Shown in pieces: positions 8,302-16,441 of a stretch of DNA of 64,000 nucleotides. The stretch is from Streptomyces spiroverticillatus (GTDB lineage: Bacteria; Actinomycetota; Actinomycetes; Streptomycetales; Streptomycetaceae), in the NCBI GenBank assembly GCA_014650415.1, contig BMUX01000003.1:1-64000 (forward strand), written 5' to 3'. Each line of letters opens with the position of its first letter. Within the stretch, counting starts at the first letter, position 1. The position numbers and the translations under genes were made by a program. The notes under the pieces are model-generated. The model made no database searches and was not told the origin of the DNA. It saw only the letters and a list, made by a program, of their open reading frames with translations.

Positions 8302-9591
8302 CTACCGCTGTGCCGCGTTGTCCAGCGCAGCGGCCTCGCGGGAGAGGACACCCAGGATGCCCCCGGGCGTGTTCGACGGCTCGACGGCCTTGCCGATCTG
8401 CTGCTTGATGTTGCCGCTGACCGTCGCCCAGGAGGTCTTGGAGACGGGGTAGGACTCCGAGTTCGGCAGCGCCTCCAGGAACTTGTGCAGCTTCTGGTGC
8501 TTGTTGTCGCGGGCCATCTTCTCGGACGCGGTGAGCGTGACCGGCAGCAGGTCGAACTCGTCGGCGAAGGCCAGGACGTTCTCGTCGCTGTAGACGAAGT
8601 CCAGGAACTTGCCCATCTCCTTGCGGTGGCCGTTCTGCTTGAAGCCCATCATCCAGTCGGCGACGCCCATCGAGGGGCGGGCATTGCCCTTGGGCGTGGG
8701 CATCGGCGCCATCTCGTACTTGACGCCGTTCTTCTGGGCCTGCTGCATCAGCGACGGGTGGCCGTTGAGCATGCCGACCTGGCCCTTGGCGAAGGCCTCG
8801 AAGGCGGCCTTGCGGTTGAGCTTGCCGGGGGCGACGGGGCCGGTCAGGCCGGGCTCGACGAGTTGCTCCTTCAGGAACCGGAACGCCTTGATGTTGTCGG
8901 CCGAGTTGATGGTGTACGTGCCGATTTCGTCCACGTAGCCGGAGCCGCCCGCGAGCATCCAGTTCAGGGTCTCCGCCTGGGCCTCCTCGGGACCCAGCGG
9001 CAGTGCGAACGGGGTGGGCACGTCCGCCTTCTTGAGCTTCTTCGCGTCGGCGGCCAGCTGCTCCCAGGTCTCCGGGGCGTCGGTGATGCCGGCCTTCTGG
9101 AAGAGGGTCTTGTTGTAGAAGAGCTGGCGGGTGCTGCCGATGAAGGGCAGGCCGTACTGGATGCGGTCGACCCGGCCGTCCTGGGAGAGGGAGTCCAGGA
9201 AGTTGGCCTGGGTGGGGATGGAGAGCATGTCGTTGGCGGAGTAGAGCTTGCCGTCGGCGGCGTAGTCGGCGTACGCGCCGATCTGGGCCAGGTCCGGGGC
9301 CTCGTTCGCCTTGACCATCTCGGCGACCTTCCGGTCGACGTCGTCCCAGGAGTAGATCGTGACGTCGACCTTGATACCGGGGTTCTTCGCCTCGAACTTC
9401 TTCGACAGGCCCTCCCAGTACTTCTTGGTGCCGTCGCCGCCGTCGAGGTTGTAGTCGGCGGCCACCAGCTTGAGGGTGACGTCACCGCCGGCGGCACCGA
9501 CGCTTCCGCAGCCGGAGACCGATATCGCCGTCGCAAGTGCGGCGACTGCCGCGGTCAGACCCAAGTAGCGCCGCTGCACAGCCCGTTCCAC
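8302..9591 (-). CDS. Sugar ABC transporter solute-binding lipoprotein
   Basis: The 429-residue family 1 extracellular binding protein has a lipoprotein signal peptide with lipobox VSGC at about residue 28. The mature part shows the usual two-lobe pattern (DYNLDGGDGTKKYWEGLSKK, PDLAQIGAYADYA, YGLPFIGSTRQLFYNK, GVADWMMGFK). No permease or ATPase gene is adjacent, so it must work with a transporter encoded elsewhere. MsiK at the right edge is the usual shared ATPase in Streptomyces. It is divergent from the SIS gene, and a DasR-like site lies between them, which suggests an amino-sugar or chito-oligosaccharide ligand. Specificity is an inference. Confidence 0.88.
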   Translation of the reverse strand: MERAVQRRYLGLTAAVAALATAISVSGCGSVGAAGGDVTLKLVAADYNLDGGDGTKKYWEGLSKKFEAKNPGIKVDVTIYSWDDVDRKVAEMVKANEAPDLAQIGAYADYAADGKLYSANDMLSIPTQANFLDSLSQDGRVDRIQYGLPFIGSTRQLFYNKTLFQKAGITDAPETWEQLAADAKKLKKADVPTPFALPLGPEEAQAETLNWMLAGGSGYVDEIGTYTINSADNIKAFRFLKEQLVEPGLTGPVAPGKLNRKAAFEAFAKGQVGMLNGHPSLMQQAQKNGVKYEMAPMPTPKGNARPSMGVADWMMGFKQNGHRKEMGKFLDFVYSDENVLAFADEFDLLPVTLTASEKMARDNKHQKLHKFLEALPNSESYPVSKTSWATVSGNIKQQIGKAVEPSNTPGGILGVLSREAAALDNAAQR

Positions 9592-9721
9592 CCTCTATTG
9601 CCCGTTATGCCGCTTGTTGACATTGATGTGTACGTTGATGTCCACGTGCCCTTGTGAGGCCCCACGTGTCCCACCTACGCCCTTATCCACATGAGTTGTG
9701 ATTTTGGCCCATGCGCGAGCG

Positions 9722-9737
9722 CGAGGTCTACACCACT
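9722..9737. promoter_or_regulatory. Probable DasR operator (dre)
   Basis: CGAGGTCTACACCACT matches 13 of 16 positions of the DasR-responsive palindrome AGTGGTCTAGACCACT. It lies between the divergent binding-protein and SIS genes, 105 bases before the SIS start, so it could control either or both. DasR is the GntR repressor released by glucosamine-6-phosphate. Confidence 0.65.
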
Positions 9738-9841
9738 TGGGTATCTCTTCCGCAACACCTTCCGCAAATCGCGTACGGCCTGCTAAGCAGGGCGGCAGCA
9801 AGGTCATCCCAGGTTCGCCCGCGTTCGAGGAGTCGTCGCGC

Positions 9842-10747
9842 ATGTCCCGCACCGCAGTTGAGATAGCCACCCAGCCGACCTGTTGGCGGCGTGCCGCCGA
9901 GTACGCGGCGGACTTCGAGGGGCTTCCCCTGCCTGGTGAGCGCGTTGCGGTCACCGGCTGCGGCACGTCGTGGTTCATGGCCATGGCGTACGCGGCGCTG
10001 CGCGAGGCGTCCGGCCAGGGCGAGACCGACGCCTTCGCCTCGTCCGAATTCCCGGTCGGCCGCGCCTACGACCGTGTGGTGGCAATCACGCGCTCCGGTA
10101 CGACGAGCGAGGTGCTGGCCCTCCTCGGCGAGGTCCGCGGCACGGTCCCCACGCTCGCCCTCACCGGCGACCCGACCACCCCGATCATGTCCGCGGCGGA
10201 CACCGTCGCCGTCCTGGACTGGGCGGACGAGGAGTCCGTCGTCCAGACCCGCTTCGCGACGACCGCACTGGCCTTCCTGCGGGCGGGACTTGAGCGCACG
10301 GGCAAGCTGGCGGACGGCGTCAAGACGGTGGCCGAGGCCGCCGTCGACGCCGAGCTCGCGGTGACGGAACCCCTCCCGGAGGCCGTCACCTCCGCCGAGC
10401 AGTGGACCTTCCTGGGGCGGGGCTGGACGTACGGGCTCGCCCAGGAGGCGGGGCTGAAGATGCGGGAGGCGGCCGGCGCCTGGACCGAGTCCTACCCGGC
10501 GATGGAGTACCGCCACGGGCCGATCTCCATCACCGGTCCGAACCGGGTGGCGTGGATGTTCGGCACCCTGCCCGACGGGCTGGCCGCGGACGTCGCGCGG
10601 GTCGGCGGCACCGTCGTCGCGCACGCCTCCGCCGACCCCATGGCGGACCTGATCCGCGCGCAGCGGCTCGCGGTGGTCCTGGCCGAGTCCAAGGGCTACG
10701 ACCCGGACCACCCCCGGAACCTCTCCCGCAGCGTGATCCTGGGCTGA
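9842..10747 (+). CDS. SIS-domain sugar-phosphate isomerase/deaminase (AgaS or NagB-II like)
   Basis: This protein of 301 residues contains two sugar isomerase (SIS) domains. The first has VAVTGCGTSWFMAMAYAALRE and VVAITRSGTTSEVLALL; the second has FLGRGWTYGLAQEAGLKMREAAGAW and the YRHGPISI segment found in GlmS-like and AgaS-like enzymes. It lacks the glutaminase half of GlmS. Known relatives isomerise and deaminate glucosamine-6-P or galactosamine-6-P. Together with nagK, nagA, a PfkB kinase and a tagatose-type aldolase, it could supply the deamination step. The ATG at 9842 is preferred because the extra 48 residues of an earlier ATG look non-coding and overlap the dre region. Confidence 0.82.
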   Translation: MSRTAVEIATQPTCWRRAAEYAADFEGLPLPGERVAVTGCGTSWFMAMAYAALREASGQGETDAFASSEFPVGRAYDRVVAITRSGTTSEVLALLGEVRGTVPTLALTGDPTTPIMSAADTVAVLDWADEESVVQTRFATTALAFLRAGLERTGKLADGVKTVAEAAVDAELAVTEPLPEAVTSAEQWTFLGRGWTYGLAQEAGLKMREAAGAWTESYPAMEYRHGPISITGPNRVAWMFGTLPDGLAADVARVGGTVVAHASADPMADLIRAQRLAVVLAESKGYDPDHPRNLSRSVILG

Positions 10748-10755
10748 CGGGTCCC

Positions 10756-10898
10756 GCCCCTTCAGGGGCGCGGGGGCGTGCTTGCATGTGCGGCTGCCCC
10801 CGCACGGGCGCCCCTTCAGGGGCGCCCAGCACCCGGCACGGGAGCGCAAAGCCCCGCCCGAAGCGGCAGACCCCCCGAAGCCCCCGGCACGGGAGCGC
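10756..10898. repeat. Short repeats and hairpins between the SIS gene and nagK
   Basis: The 258-base gap contains two hairpins built on the same CCCC-TTCA-GGGG core (10756-10769 and a longer 9-bp stem at 10806-10827) and an exact 16-base direct repeat, CCCGGCACGGGAGCGC, at 10832 and 10883. The first hairpins probably end transcription of the SIS gene. The direct repeat has no obvious function. Confidence 0.6.
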
Positions 10899-10962
10899 GA
10901 CCGGTCCTGCAAGGCCCAGGGCGAAGGGCCCGAGAGCGTACGGGCACCAGAGGTGAACGCTC

Positions 10963-10978
10963 AGTGGACTAGACCTCT
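10963..10978. promoter_or_regulatory. DasR operator (dre) upstream of nagK
   Basis: AGTGGACTAGACCTCT matches 14 of 16 bases of the DasR palindrome AGTGGTCTAGACCACT and sits 27 bases before the nagK GTG. A site in this position is in keeping with the known DasR control of the nagKA operon in Streptomyces. Its closeness to the start codon suggests direct blocking of the promoter. Confidence 0.8.
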
Positions 10979-11005
10979 CCGAGCAGACGCGCGACACTGA
11001 CCCAC

Positions 11006-12031
11006 GTGAAACACGTCATCGCCCTCGATGTAGGCGGCACCGGCATGAAAGCCGCCCTGGTCGCCCCCAACGGCACCCTCCTCCACGAGGCCCGCCGCCC
11101 CACCGGCCGGGACCGCGGCCCGGACGCCGTCGTCGAGTCGATCCTCGCCTTCGCCGAAGACCTCCGCGCCCACGGCGTGACCCACTTCGGCGAGAGCGCC
11201 TCCGCCGCAGGCGTGATCGTCCCCGGCATCGTCGACGCCGAGAACGGCATCGCCCTGTACGCGGCGAACCTCGGCTGGTCCGACGTACCCATGCGCACCC
11301 TCCTCAGCGAGCGCCTCGGCGGCATCCCCATCGCGCTCGGCCACGACGTCCGCACCGGCGGCCTCGCCGAGGGCCGCATCGGCGCGGGCCAGGGCGCCGA
11401 CCGGTTCCTGTTCGTACCGCTCGGCACCGGCATCGCGGGCGCCATCGGCATCAACGGCACCATCGAGCCGGGCGCGCACGCATCCGCCGGCGAGATCGGC
11501 CACATCGTCGTGCGCCCCGGCGGCGTCGACTGCGGCTGCGGTCAGCGCGGCTGCCTGGAGCGGTACGCCTCCGCCTCCGCCGTCTCCCTCGCCTGGGCCG
11601 CCGCGACCGGCGACCCGGACGCCGACGCCGCCGACTGCGCGAAGGCCGTCGAGGCGAAGGACCCGAAGGCACTCGCCGTCTGGCAGGACGCCGTCGACGC
11701 CCTCGCCGACGGTCTGGTCACCGCGCTGACCCTTCTCGACCCGCGCACGATCATCGTCGGCGGCGGGCTCGCGGAGGCCGGGGAGACCCTGTTCGGCCCC
11801 CTGCGCGAGGCGGTCGAGAAGCGCGTCACCTTCCAGAAGCTGCCGACGATCGTCCCGGCGGCCCTGGGCGACACGGCCGGATGTCTGGGCGCGGGCCTCC
11901 TCGCCTGGGACCTCCTGGCGACGTACAACGACAAGACCCCCCAGAACACCCCGCAGAACACCCCTCACACCCCCCACACCACCCACGCCATGCACACCGA
12001 CGTCATGGCCCCCACGGAGGTATCCGACTGA
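11006..12031 (+). CDS. nagK: N-acetylglucosamine kinase, ROK family
   Basis: The 341-residue ROK kinase phosphorylates free N-acetyl-hexosamine. It has the ATP-binding ALDVGGTGMKAALV at the N terminus, a second phosphate loop PLGTGIAGAIGING, the catalytic region ALGHDVRTGGLAEGRIG and the zinc-binding CGCGQRGCLE. The GTG start has no clear ribosome site, so the transcript may be leaderless or have a very short leader. The last 30 residues are an odd low-complexity tail of TPQN and HTPH repeats from C-rich simple DNA, absent from typical ROK kinases. The stop overlaps the nagA ATG (TGATG), giving translational coupling. Confidence 0.9.
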   Translation: MKHVIALDVGGTGMKAALVAPNGTLLHEARRPTGRDRGPDAVVESILAFAEDLRAHGVTHFGESASAAGVIVPGIVDAENGIALYAANLGWSDVPMRTLLSERLGGIPIALGHDVRTGGLAEGRIGAGQGADRFLFVPLGTGIAGAIGINGTIEPGAHASAGEIGHIVVRPGGVDCGCGQRGCLERYASASAVSLAWAAATGDPDADAADCAKAVEAKDPKALAVWQDAVDALADGLVTALTLLDPRTIIVGGGLAEAGETLFGPLREAVEKRVTFQKLPTIVPAALGDTAGCLGAGLLAWDLLATYNDKTPQNTPQNTPHTPHTTHAMHTDVMAPTEVSD

Positions 12032-13194
12032 TGACCAGCAGCAAGGGCAGCCAGGTCCAGGTCCTGTCCGGCGCCAAGGTGGTGCTCCCCACCGGCACCG
12101 TCGACGGCGGCCGGGTCATCGTCGACGGCACGAAGATCGCGGGAGCGCTCCCCGACTCCGCGGCCACCGCCCCCGCGCGCGACCTGTCCGGCCACTGGAT
12201 CGTCCCCGGCTTCGTGGACATGCACGTCCACGGCGGCGGCGGCGCGTCCTTCACCTCCGGCACCCCGGAGGAGGTCCTCACGGCGGTCGAGACGCACCGT
12301 CGGCACGGTACGACCACGATGGTCGCCTCCACCGTCACCGACGACATGGACGTCCTGGCCGGCCGCGCCGCGCTGCTCGCCGAGATCGTGCAGCAGGGCG
12401 ACCTGGCGGGCATCCACTTCGAGGGCCCGTTCATCTCCCCCTGCCGCAAGGGCGCGCACAGCGAGGCTCTGCTGCGCGACCCCGACCCGGCGGACGTCCG
12501 CAAGCTGATGGACGCCGCGCACGGCACGGCCAAGATGTTCACGCTCGCGACCGAGCTGCCGGGCGGCCTGGACTCCGTACGCATGCTGGCGGACAGCGGT
12601 GTGATCGCCGCGATCGGGCACACGGACGCGACGTACGAGCAGACCGTGGCCGCCATCGACGCGGGCGCCACCGTCGCCACCCACCTCTACAACGCGATGC
12701 CCGCGATCGGCCACCGCACGCCGGGTCCGATCGTCGCGCTGCTCGAGGACGAGCGGGTCACGATCGAGCTGATCAACGACGGCACGCACCTGCACCCGGG
12801 TGCCTTCCAGCTCGCGTACCACCACGCGGGCGCGGACCGCGTCGCGCTGATCACGGACGCGATGGACGCGGCGGGCTTCGGGGACGGGCGGTACGAACTC
12901 GGGCCGCTCGCCGTCGAGGTCAAGGACGGGGTGGCGCGTCTGGTCGAGGGCGGTTCCATCGCGGGCTCGACGCTCACCCTCGACACCGCCTTCCGTCGCT
13001 CGGTGACGATCGACGGTCTTTCGGTCGACGACGCGGTGCGCTCGCTGTCCGCCAACCCGGCGCGGCTGCTGGGCGTGGACGACCGGGTCGGCTCGCTCGA
13101 CCCGGGCAAGGACGCGGACCTCGTCGTGCTCGACGCGGACTTCGCGGTGGTCGGCGTGATGCGCAAGGGCGAGTGGGTAGTTGAGCCCCAATAG
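12031..13194 (+). CDS. nagA: N-acetylglucosamine-6-phosphate deacetylase
   Basis: This 387-residue amidohydrolase removes the acetyl group from GlcNAc-6-P and yields GlcN-6-P, the inducer of DasR. Metal and catalytic signatures are GFVDMHVHGGGG, GIHFEGPFISP, AAIGHTDATYEQ, ATHLYNAM and ALITDAMDAAG. The ATG at 12031 overlaps the nagK stop by one base and has ACGGAGG just upstream. It is the second gene of the dre-controlled unit. A strong terminator follows 36 bases after the stop. Confidence 0.94.
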   Translation: MTSSKGSQVQVLSGAKVVLPTGTVDGGRVIVDGTKIAGALPDSAATAPARDLSGHWIVPGFVDMHVHGGGGASFTSGTPEEVLTAVETHRRHGTTTMVASTVTDDMDVLAGRAALLAEIVQQGDLAGIHFEGPFISPCRKGAHSEALLRDPDPADVRKLMDAAHGTAKMFTLATELPGGLDSVRMLADSGVIAAIGHTDATYEQTVAAIDAGATVATHLYNAMPAIGHRTPGPIVALLEDERVTIELINDGTHLHPGAFQLAYHHAGADRVALITDAMDAAGFGDGRYELGPLAVEVKDGVARLVEGGSIAGSTLTLDTAFRRSVTIDGLSVDDAVRSLSANPARLLGVDDRVGSLDPGKDADLVVLDADFAVVGVMRKGEWVVEPQ

Positions 13195-13230
13195 TTCCCA
13201 AGTGGGGTGATTTCCCCATGAATTGATTTG

Positions 13231-13270
13231 AAGTGGCTGGCCCGGAACCCTGGGCCAGCCACTTTTCTTT
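13231..13270 (+). terminator. Rho-independent terminator after nagA
   Basis: A perfect 13-bp stem (AAGTGGCTGGCCC / GGGCCAGCCACTT) with an 8-base loop is followed by TTCTTTT. This is a classical intrinsic terminator with a U-tract, unusual for this GC level. Confidence 0.9.
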
Positions 13271-13342
13271 TGGCATGATCCCCCTGGAAAGCACGCCAGA
13301 AAGCGCTTTCTACGCTCTTGAGCTCTTGGGGGGATGCGGATC

Positions 13343-14281
13343 ATGGCCAGGATCCTCACCGTCACGCTGAACACCGCACTCGACCTCACCCACCACGTCC
13401 CCCGACTCGTCCCGCACACCTCGCACCGCGTCACGCGCGTCACCGAACGCCCCGGCGGCAAGGGCCTGAACGTCGCCCGGGTGCTCGCCGCCCTCGGCCA
13501 CGACACGGTCGTCACCGGCTTCGCGGGCGGGCCCACGGGGGAGGTCCTGCGCGCACTCCTCGCCGCCGAGCGGCCGGTCGACGCGCTCGTGCCCATCGCG
13601 GGCAACACGCGCCGCACGCTCGCCGTCGTCGACGAATCGACCGGTGACACGACCCAGTTGAACGAACCCGGGCCGACCGTCTCCCCCGCCGAGTGGGAGT
13701 CCTTCCTCCTCTCGTACGAGTCCCTGCTGGCCGGCGCGTCGGCGGTCGCCCTGTGCGGGAGCCTGCCGCCGGGCATCCACGTGGGCGCGTACGCCGACCT
13801 GGTGCGGCTGGCCAGGGGCGCCGGGGTGCCCGTCCTCCTGGACACCAGCGGCGAACCCCTCCTGCGGGGCATCGCCGCCCGCCCCGACCTGGTCAAGCCC
13901 AACGCCGACGAGCTCTTCCAGCTCACCGGGTCGCGGGACGCGTGGAAGGCCTCTGCGGAAGCCCGCCGCAAGGGGGCGCGGGCGGTGGTCGCCTCCCTCG
14001 GCCCGGACGGCATCCTCGCCACCACGGACGAGGGCGTCTGGCAGGCCGCCCCGCCCACCTTGATCCGGGGCAACCCCACCGGAGCCGGTGACTCCGCCGT
14101 GGCGGGCCTCCTCTCCGGGCTGGTCTCCGGCCTCCCCTGGCCCTCCCGCCTCGCCCAGGCGGTCGCCCTCTCGGCGGCGACGGTGGCGGCGCCGGCGGCG
14201 GGCGAATTCTCCCCTTCGGTGTACGAGTCCCTCCTCCCGGAGGTCAAGGTCACGGAACACGGCGGCACGGCACCGGAGTAG
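13343..14281 (+). CDS. PfkB-family 1-phosphofructokinase / tagatose-6-phosphate kinase
   Basis: The protein of about 312 residues belongs to the hexose-phosphate branch of the PfkB kinases (FruK, LacC). Signatures are TVTLNTALDLTHHV at the start, ERPGGKGLNVARVLAALG, ALCGSLPPG and the C-terminal catalytic NPTGAGDSAVAGLLSG with the aspartate base. The second ATG (13343) is preferred because it has a GGGGGG ribosome site at about 9 bases; the ATG at 13334 is too close to it. The gene is followed after 107 bases by a class II aldolase. Either fructose-1-P or tagatose-6-P is a plausible substrate; the amino-sugar neighbours favour the latter. Confidence 0.85.
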   Translation: MARILTVTLNTALDLTHHVPRLVPHTSHRVTRVTERPGGKGLNVARVLAALGHDTVVTGFAGGPTGEVLRALLAAERPVDALVPIAGNTRRTLAVVDESTGDTTQLNEPGPTVSPAEWESFLLSYESLLAGASAVALCGSLPPGIHVGAYADLVRLARGAGVPVLLDTSGEPLLRGIAARPDLVKPNADELFQLTGSRDAWKASAEARRKGARAVVASLGPDGILATTDEGVWQAAPPTLIRGNPTGAGDSAVAGLLSGLVSGLPWPSRLAQAVALSAATVAAPAAGEFSPSVYESLLPEVKVTEHGGTAPE

Positions 14282-14388
14282 GCCGCAGTACGGCACGACC
14301 GCCCGGCGCGCCGCCGACGCCGCGCCGCGCATCCAGCACGTCGAGCAACAGACAGGTACAGGGCCTCGGGCCCGGGGATTGGAAGCAC

Positions 14389-15237
14389 ATGCCCCTCGTC
14401 ACCACCGGTGAGCTCATCGCCGGCGCCAGCACCGAGGGCCGCGCCCTCGCCGCCTTCAACGTCATCACCCTGGAGCACGCCGAAGCGATAGCCACCGGCG
14501 CGGAGGAGGCCGGGGCCGCAGCCGTGCTCCAGGTCTCCGAGAACGCCGTGAAGTTCCACGGCGGCAATGTGCTGGCGATTGCCGCCGCAGCCGCCGCCGT
14601 CGCACGGGCGTCGTCCGCGCCGCTCTCCCTCCACCTCGACCACGTCGTCTCCGTGGAGCTGCTGCACTCCGCTCACGAGGCCGGCTTCAGCTCGGCGATG
14701 TTCGACGCGTCGAAGATGACGTACGACGAGAACGTGAAGGCGACCGCGGAGGCCGTCCGTTGGGGGCACCAGCGCGGCATCTGGATCGAGGCCGAGCTCG
14801 GCAAGGTCGGGGGGAAGGAAGGGGAGGCCCCACTCGACGCGCACACCCCCGGTGTAAGGACCGACCCCCAGGAGGCCGCCACTTACGTCGCGGACACCGG
14901 CGTCGACGCCCTCGCCGTCGCGGTCGGCTCCTCGCACGCCATGACCGAGCGCACCGCCTCCCTCGACCACGAGCTGATCGCCCAGCTCCGTGACGCCGTC
15001 CCCGTTCCGCTCGTCCTGCACGGCTCCTCCGGCGTCCCGGACGAGGAAATCCGCCGCGCGGCCGCCGCCGGCATGGTCAAGATCAACGTCGGTACGGCGC
15101 TCAACACCGCCTTCTCGGGCGCCGTACGCGCGTACCTGGACGCCCACCCCGGCACCGTCGACCCTCGCAAGTACATCGCCCCGGGGCGGGACGCGATGGC
15201 GGCGACCGTCGCGCACTTCCTGCGGACGGTCGGGTAG
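14389..15237 (+). CDS. Class II fructose/tagatose-bisphosphate aldolase
   Basis: This 282-residue zinc-dependent aldolase of the GatY/AgaY/Fba type cleaves a ketose 1,6-bisphosphate to two triose phosphates. The zinc and catalytic motifs LHLDHV, SAMFDASKM, IEAELGKVGGKEG, VGSSHAM, LVLHGSSGVP and KINVGTALN are all visible. At 282 residues it is closer to tagatose-bisphosphate aldolases than to the longer class II FBP aldolases. Joined with the kinase upstream it would complete degradation of a hexosamine after deamination. Its ATG at 14389 gives the expected N-terminal length. Confidence 0.88.
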   Translation: MPLVTTGELIAGASTEGRALAAFNVITLEHAEAIATGAEEAGAAAVLQVSENAVKFHGGNVLAIAAAAAAVARASSAPLSLHLDHVVSVELLHSAHEAGFSSAMFDASKMTYDENVKATAEAVRWGHQRGIWIEAELGKVGGKEGEAPLDAHTPGVRTDPQEAATYVADTGVDALAVAVGSSHAMTERTASLDHELIAQLRDAVPVPLVLHGSSGVPDEEIRRAAAAGMVKINVGTALNTAFSGAVRAYLDAHPGTVDPRKYIAPGRDAMAATVAHFLRTVG

Positions 15238-15248
15238 CGCGTACGTAC

Positions 15249-15297
15249 GCGAGAGGGCCCCTGCCGGAACGGAAAGTTCCGGCAGGGGCCCTCTCGC
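15249..15297. terminator. Strong bidirectional terminator
   Basis: A perfect 22-bp stem with a five-base loop lies between the convergent aldolase and sugar-binding membrane protein genes. It starts 12 bases after the aldolase stop and ends 20 bases from the stop of the opposite gene, so it serves both. Confidence 0.92.
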
Positions 15298-15316
15298 TTA
15301 GGCGGTCAAGGACCCG

Positions 15317-16309
15317 CTAGCTGCTGGGCTTTGCCCAGCCCGGGTGCAGCGACACCGCCGCGAGGTTGGCCTCGCAGCCGGAGGCGCACGAGATCACCAA
15401 GGTGTTGTCGCCCTCCTTGAGCATCACGAAGGAGTAGGTGTTCTGCCAGCCCTTCTCCCAGTCCCCCTCGGGCGAACGGCCGTAGTTCTTCATGTTCACG
15501 CCGGTGTTGTGCGGCTTGCCGTTGACCGAGAGGTCGGCCTTGGCGTCCTTGCCCGGGATGCCGTAGTTGGCGGACAGCGTGTACTTGCCCGCCTTGGGCA
15601 CCTTCACGTTCCAGGTCGCCGACGCGCCCGGCGTGCTCAGCGGGACGTAGGTCCCGGTCTCCGAACTCGCGCCCGGCACCGTGTTCGTCGAGCTCAGCCC
15701 CGTCGACAACTGCAACATCGCCGCATCCGACTTCGGCAGCTCCGCCGGCGGCTTCTCGTCCTGGGTCGGTTCCGTCGTCGGGGACGGCTTCTGCTCCTGG
15801 CCGGAGGTCGTACCGCCCTTGTCGGACGCCTGATCCTTCTTGTCGTCGTCGCCGCCCAGCAGCGCCACGCCGATGCCGATCACCACCGCCGCGACCACCG
15901 CGATCGCGCCGATCAGCAGGCCCTTCGTGTTGGGGCCGCGCCCGCGACCGCCGCCGCCGCGCTGGTCGCCCTGGTACGGGGGCGGACCGGACGGGGACCC
16001 GCCCTGCTGCGTCTCGGGGGCCGCGTAGTGCGCGTTGGGCTGCCCGTACGGCTGCTGGCCCTGCTGCGGGAAGGCCTGCGTCGACTGCTGGCCGCCCTGC
16101 TGACCCTGCTGCCCGTACTGGCGCTCGCCGACCGGCCGGACCTGGTTGTACGAGGTCCTGGGCACCCCGCGCTGCGAGCTCGGTCCCGGGTAGCCGTAGC
16201 CGCCGCCCGAGCTCGGCGGCTGAGCGCCCGCCGCACGTCCGTCCTCGTAGAGGTAGCCGAACGGATCGTCGTCCTCGGTCGTGCCCGTGCCGTTGTTCCC
16301 GGCCGTCAT
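15317..16309 (-). CDS. Membrane-anchored protein with C-terminal carbohydrate-binding-like domain
   Basis: The protein (about 330 residues from the chosen ATG) has a disordered cytoplasmic N terminus rich in Gln, Gly and Pro (residues 20-130), one transmembrane helix near residues 135-160 (LLIGAIAVVAAVVIGIGVAL), a Thr/Pro/Lys-rich linker, and a beta-rich outer domain. That domain (TWNVKVPKAGKYTLSANYG ... GDNTLVISCASGCEANLAAV) resembles CBM6/CBM35 modules. It would display a sugar-binding domain at the cell surface. It follows cdgB on the same strand by about 130 bases. An ATG at 16330 is also possible. The ligand is unknown. Confidence 0.75.
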   Translation of the reverse strand: MTAGNNGTGTTEDDDPFGYLYEDGRAAGAQPPSSGGGYGYPGPSSQRGVPRTSYNQVRPVGERQYGQQGQQGGQQSTQAFPQQGQQPYGQPNAHYAAPETQQGGSPSGPPPYQGDQRGGGGRGRGPNTKGLLIGAIAVVAAVVIGIGVALLGGDDDKKDQASDKGGTTSGQEQKPSPTTEPTQDEKPPAELPKSDAAMLQLSTGLSSTNTVPGASSETGTYVPLSTPGASATWNVKVPKAGKYTLSANYGIPGKDAKADLSVNGKPHNTGVNMKNYGRSPEGDWEKGWQNTYSFVMLKEGDNTLVISCASGCEANLAAVSLHPGWAKPSS

Positions 16310-16441
16310 CCCAGCGTCACTCCTCACCATGTTCCCGCCAGCGTCGCCGACCGGGCGAGCCTACCTGGTGCGGGCGAACGGCCTCCGGGACGTTGACCAC
16401 AGCATGCGTCCGGGCAGGAGCGGGAAGGTACGCGCGCGGGA

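Noticed and set aside
11965..15216. 1083-codon minus-strand open frame opposite nagA, the PfkB kinase and the aldolase
   Set aside because: It is antisense to three well-recognised enzymes and has the Arg/Val/Gly-rich composition typical of shadow frames in high-GC DNA.
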